Source: Nocardia jiangxiensis NBRC 101359 | GTDB lineage: Bacteria; Actinomycetota; Actinomycetes; Mycobacteriales; Mycobacteriaceae | Reading direction: 5' to 3' | Assembly: GCF_000308615.1 (NCBI RefSeq) | Contig: NZ_BAGB01000170.1 | Coordinates: forward strand, 1-64,000 | Length of the DNA stretch: 64,000 nucleotides | Part shown: one piece after another, positions 61,449 to 64,000 of the stretch | How the letters are laid out: the number at the start of each line of letters is the position of its first letter | Numbering within the stretch: position 1 is the stretch's first letter | Position numbers and translations under genes: made by a program | Notes under the pieces: generated by a model | Database searches by the model: none | Seen by the model: only the letters and a program-made list of their open reading frames with translations | Told to the model about the DNA's origin: nothing

Positions 61449-63641
61449 GTGGCGGCACAGGGGTACGACGAGGAATTGCGAGCCGAACGGGAATATGTGG
61501 ACGGGCTGTACGCGCGCCTGGATGCCGAGCGAGCGCAGACCATGCGGCGCTACAGCGCGGCGCTGCGCGGGAACGGACTGTCCCCGGTGGATCGCGACGT
61601 GGAGGTGCGCACACTCGCCACCCAGGTGAAACGACTGGACGTGGCGGACAACAAACTGTGTTTCGGCCGATTGGACACCGTATCGGGCGAGCGCGCGTAC
61701 ATCGGGCGGATCGGCCTGCTGGACGCGGACAACGACTATGAGCCGGTGCTGCTCGATTGGCGTGCGCCCGCGTCGCGCGCGTTCTACGTCGCCACCGCGG
61801 CGACGCCGGAGAATATGCGCCGGCGTCGGCAGTTCTTCACTCGCGGGCGGCAGCTGGTCGAATTCACCGACGAGGTGTTCGGCCGGCCTGGTGCGGGCGA
61901 GCGCGGGGACGCGGCGCTGCTCGCGGCCGTGAACGCACCGCGCGGCGAGGGGATGCGCGACATCGTGGCCACGATCCAGGCCGAACAGGACGAGATCATC
62001 CGGCTCGATCACGCGGGTGTGCTGGTGATCGAGGGCGGGCCCGGGACCGGCAAGACCGTCGTCGCGCTGCATCGGGTCGCCTATCTGCTCTACACCCAGC
62101 GCGAGCAGATCGAACGGCACGGTGTGCTGGTCGTCGGGCCCAATTCGGCGTTCCTGAACCACATCGGCCGGGTGCTGCCGTCGCTGGGCGAATCGGATGT
62201 GGTGTTCACCACGACCGGCGATCTCGTGCCCGGTCTGCACGTCACCGCGCAGGACACCCCGACCGCGGCCAAACTCAAGGGTTCGCTGAAGATCCTGGAC
62301 GTGCTCGTCGCCGCGATCGCCGACCGGCAACGGCTGCCGCAGGATCCGATCACGATCGAGCTGGCGGATGTGACGGTGCGGATCGACGCCGAGACCGCGC
62401 AGTGGGCGATCCAGGAGGCGCGCGAGAGCGGGCTGCCGCACAACGAGGCTCGCCGGGTGTTCCGGGAGATCGTCGAATGGGTGCTCACCGAACGCGCCAT
62501 CGGCCGAATCGGCAAGGGTTGGTTGACCCGTGGAGATCGCGAAGCCTGGGAGCAGTTGCGGGGTGATCTGCTCGCCGAGCTCGCGGAGAATCGCGAATAT
62601 CTCGCGGCACTGGACGAACTCTGGCCGATCCTGACGCCGCGGGAACTGCTGGCATCGCTGTACAACTCGTCCGAAAGGCTGTGTGCCGCAGGCGCGGACG
62701 AGTCGCTGTGGCGAGCCGACGGTGCGGCCTGGACCGTTTCGGACGTACCGCTGCTGGACGAGCTGGTCGATCTGCTCGGCTCGCACGAACCGAAGGATGA
62801 TTCGTCCGAACGCGAACGTCGTGCGCAGGCCGAATATGCCTCGGGCGTACTGGATCTCATGACGGGCCGCGAGGATTCGATGGACGACGAGGACCACCTG
62901 TACGCCACCGATCTGCTCTACGCCGAGGATCTCGCCGACCGGTTCATCGAACGCGATACCCGCGAACTCGCCGAACGTGCTGCGGCGGACCGTGATTGGA
63001 CCTACCGGCACGTCGTGGTCGACGAGGCGCAGGAACTGTCGGAGATGGATTGGCGGGTGCTGATGCGCCGCTGTCCCGGTCGATCGTTCACGGTGGTCGG
63101 CGATCTCGCGCAACGTCGTTCGCCCGCGGGCGCACGCTCCTGGGACGCGATGCTCGCACCGTACGTTCCGGGGCGTTGGGCGTATCGATCGCTGTCGGTG
63201 AACTACCGCACCCCGGCGGAGATAATGAGTGTGGCCGCCGCACTGCTCGCCGATTTCGCGCCCGACGTCCGGCCGCCGGAGTCGGTCCGGGCGTCCGGCG
63301 TACAGCCTTGGGCGCGGCAGGTCGATGCGGACGGATTGTCCTCGGCCATAGCGGAATTCGTTCGCGACGAGGCGGGTCGTGAGGGAACCGGTGTCGTCAT
63401 CGGACCGCCGGATGTCCCCGGAGCGGTGACGGCGTCGGACACCAAGGGCCTGGAATTCGACGCCGTGCTCGTCGTCGAGCCCGAACGGATCCTCGCCGAC
63501 GGACCTCGTGGTGCGGCCGAACTCTACGTCGCTCTCACTCGCGCCACCCAGCGGCTGGGAGTCCTGCACCGTGGACCACTGCCGCGCGCCCTGGCGGGCC
63601 TCACCGCAATGGCCGCGGCGGTCACCAGCGGGGCGATGTAG
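61449..63641 (+). CDS. helR: HelD-type RNA polymerase recycling ATPase, HelR-like
   Basis: A 730-residue superfamily 1 helicase-like ATPase of the HelD group. The N-terminal coiled coil (RAEREYVDGLYARLDAERAQ) is the arm that enters the RNA polymerase secondary channel. Walker A is EGGPGTGKTVVALHR near residue 200. Later motifs are VVDEAQELSEMDW, VNYRTPAEI, DTKGLEFDAVLVVEPERI and YVALTRATQRL. HelR proteins release rifamycin from RNA polymerase and give resistance; the RAE upstream identifies this gene as that type. GTG 61449 is used with GAGGGG upstream. The frame continues upstream through the RAE, which is not plausible coding sequence. Confidence 0.92.
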   Translation: MAAQGYDEELRAEREYVDGLYARLDAERAQTMRRYSAALRGNGLSPVDRDVEVRTLATQVKRLDVADNKLCFGRLDTVSGERAYIGRIGLLDADNDYEPVLLDWRAPASRAFYVATAATPENMRRRRQFFTRGRQLVEFTDEVFGRPGAGERGDAALLAAVNAPRGEGMRDIVATIQAEQDEIIRLDHAGVLVIEGGPGTGKTVVALHRVAYLLYTQREQIERHGVLVVGPNSAFLNHIGRVLPSLGESDVVFTTTGDLVPGLHVTAQDTPTAAKLKGSLKILDVLVAAIADRQRLPQDPITIELADVTVRIDAETAQWAIQEARESGLPHNEARRVFREIVEWVLTERAIGRIGKGWLTRGDREAWEQLRGDLLAELAENREYLAALDELWPILTPRELLASLYNSSERLCAAGADESLWRADGAAWTVSDVPLLDELVDLLGSHEPKDDSSERERRAQAEYASGVLDLMTGREDSMDDEDHLYATDLLYAEDLADRFIERDTRELAERAAADRDWTYRHVVVDEAQELSEMDWRVLMRRCPGRSFTVVGDLAQRRSPAGARSWDAMLAPYVPGRWAYRSLSVNYRTPAEIMSVAAALLADFAPDVRPPESVRASGVQPWARQVDADGLSSAIAEFVRDEAGREGTGVVIGPPDVPGAVTASDTKGLEFDAVLVVEPERILADGPRGAAELYVALTRATQRLGVLHRGPLPRALAGLTAMAAAVTSGAM

Positions 63642-63734
63642 CGCCGACGGCCGACCTTCGCCGGGCGCGGAACTCGGCGGAGGTCGGCTTCGGTCGCATT
63701 CCGGTGCACCGAGGTCGGGCTGAGCGGCGGATCC

Positions 63735-64000
63735 TCAGTTGCGTCTGAAGGTGATGGGCAGGCCGTCGCTGGGGAACGGCAGGGAGTGGTAGTCGATGGG
63801 CGCGACGTAGCCGGGATCGACGCTCCAGTGATAGTCGCGCAGCAGCCGGTGCATGATCGACTTCACTTCCAGCCCACCGAAATGCATGCCGAGACATTTG
63901 TGTGCGCCGCCGCCGAAGGGCTCCCAGGCGAAGCGGTGTGATTTGTCCTCGCGGCGTTCGGGGCCGAAGCGGTCGGGATCGAAAGTGTGCGGATCGGACC
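63735..64000 (-). CDS. Cytochrome P450, 3' part only
   Basis: The minus strand from the window edge reads the last 87 residues of a P450: FGPERREDKSHRF, the heme loop FGGGAHKCLGMHFGG with the Cys ligand, and an end SDGLPITFRRN before TGA at 63735. The FGGGAHKCLGMHF form is typical of the CYP51/CYP120-like group. The rest lies beyond the right edge. Confidence 0.9.
   Translation of the reverse strand, partial: SDPHTFDPDRFGPERREDKSHRFAWEPFGGGAHKCLGMHFGGLEVKSIMHRLLRDYHWSVDPGYVAPIDYHSLPFPSDGLPITFRRN

Overview
The window is high-GC actinobacterial DNA, most likely from Nocardia or a close mycolic-acid-forming relative. The signs are Lsr2, a large set of TetR, MarR, PadR and P450 genes, a cyclopropane/mycolic-type methyltransferase, a form I CO dehydrogenase cluster, and a HelR gene preceded by a rifamycin-associated element. 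Assignment is by gene content only; no rRNA or housekeeping marker is present.

Bases 1-7300 are the right end of an integrated element of the pSAM2/AICE type. It holds an XRE-Nudix regulator with an SDR epimerase, a ribbon-helix-helix repressor candidate, and a compact operon of two unrecognised small proteins, a RepSA-like HUH replication initiator, an excisionase and a tyrosine integrase. The integrase abuts the 3' end of a tRNA-Pro(GGG) gene. A palindromic operator, GTGGCTAGCCAC, recurs at both control regions. The first 500 bases are non-coding and rich in hairpins. The left end of the element and any tra gene lie outside the window.

Bases 7542-17848 form an aerobic carbon monoxide dehydrogenase locus: a divergent LysR regulator, an XdhC/CoxI protein, coxM-coxS-coxL, an XdhC-YHS fusion, a MobA-like cytidylyltransferase, coxD, coxG and coxE. 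CoxL carries the form I active-site loop AYACSFR. Most junctions overlap by a few bases, so this is one operon.

Bases 17888-31581 hold regulator-plus-target pairs: TetR with a membrane protein, TetR with a thiolase, and MarR with an MFS exporter and an isochorismatase stub. Also here are a HAD-like protein, a two-part membrane histidine kinase, a P450, a LuxR-type regulator, an aldo/keto reductase and an enoyl-CoA hydratase.

Bases 31731-40859 look like an uptake and oxidation module for an unknown, possibly organosulfur, compound. It has an XRE-cupin regulator, a DszA/NtaA-type flavin monooxygenase, a DszC-like oxygenase, a complete branched-chain-amino-acid-type ABC transporter with fused permeases, and a convergent OsmC protein.

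Bases 40987-48908 contain lsr2, a COG4705 membrane protein, DedA, and a TetR-controlled oxygenase locus. That locus has a 5'-deleted Rieske oxygenase gene, two SnoaL-like proteins and a P450. Four copies of an ATACR-N4-YGTAT operator sit in two pairs with identical 19-bp spacing.

Bases 49011-64000 contain an MFS exporter gene with two frameshifts, two TetR genes, and an operon of two paralogous membrane proteins plus cytochrome-oxidase-III-like and IV-like subunits without a catalytic subunit. After these come a phytanoyl-CoA dioxygenase-like gene, a methyltransferase, a secreted protein, PadR, a membrane protein, a carotenoid oxygenase, helR with its RAE, and the 3' end of a P450 cut by the window edge.
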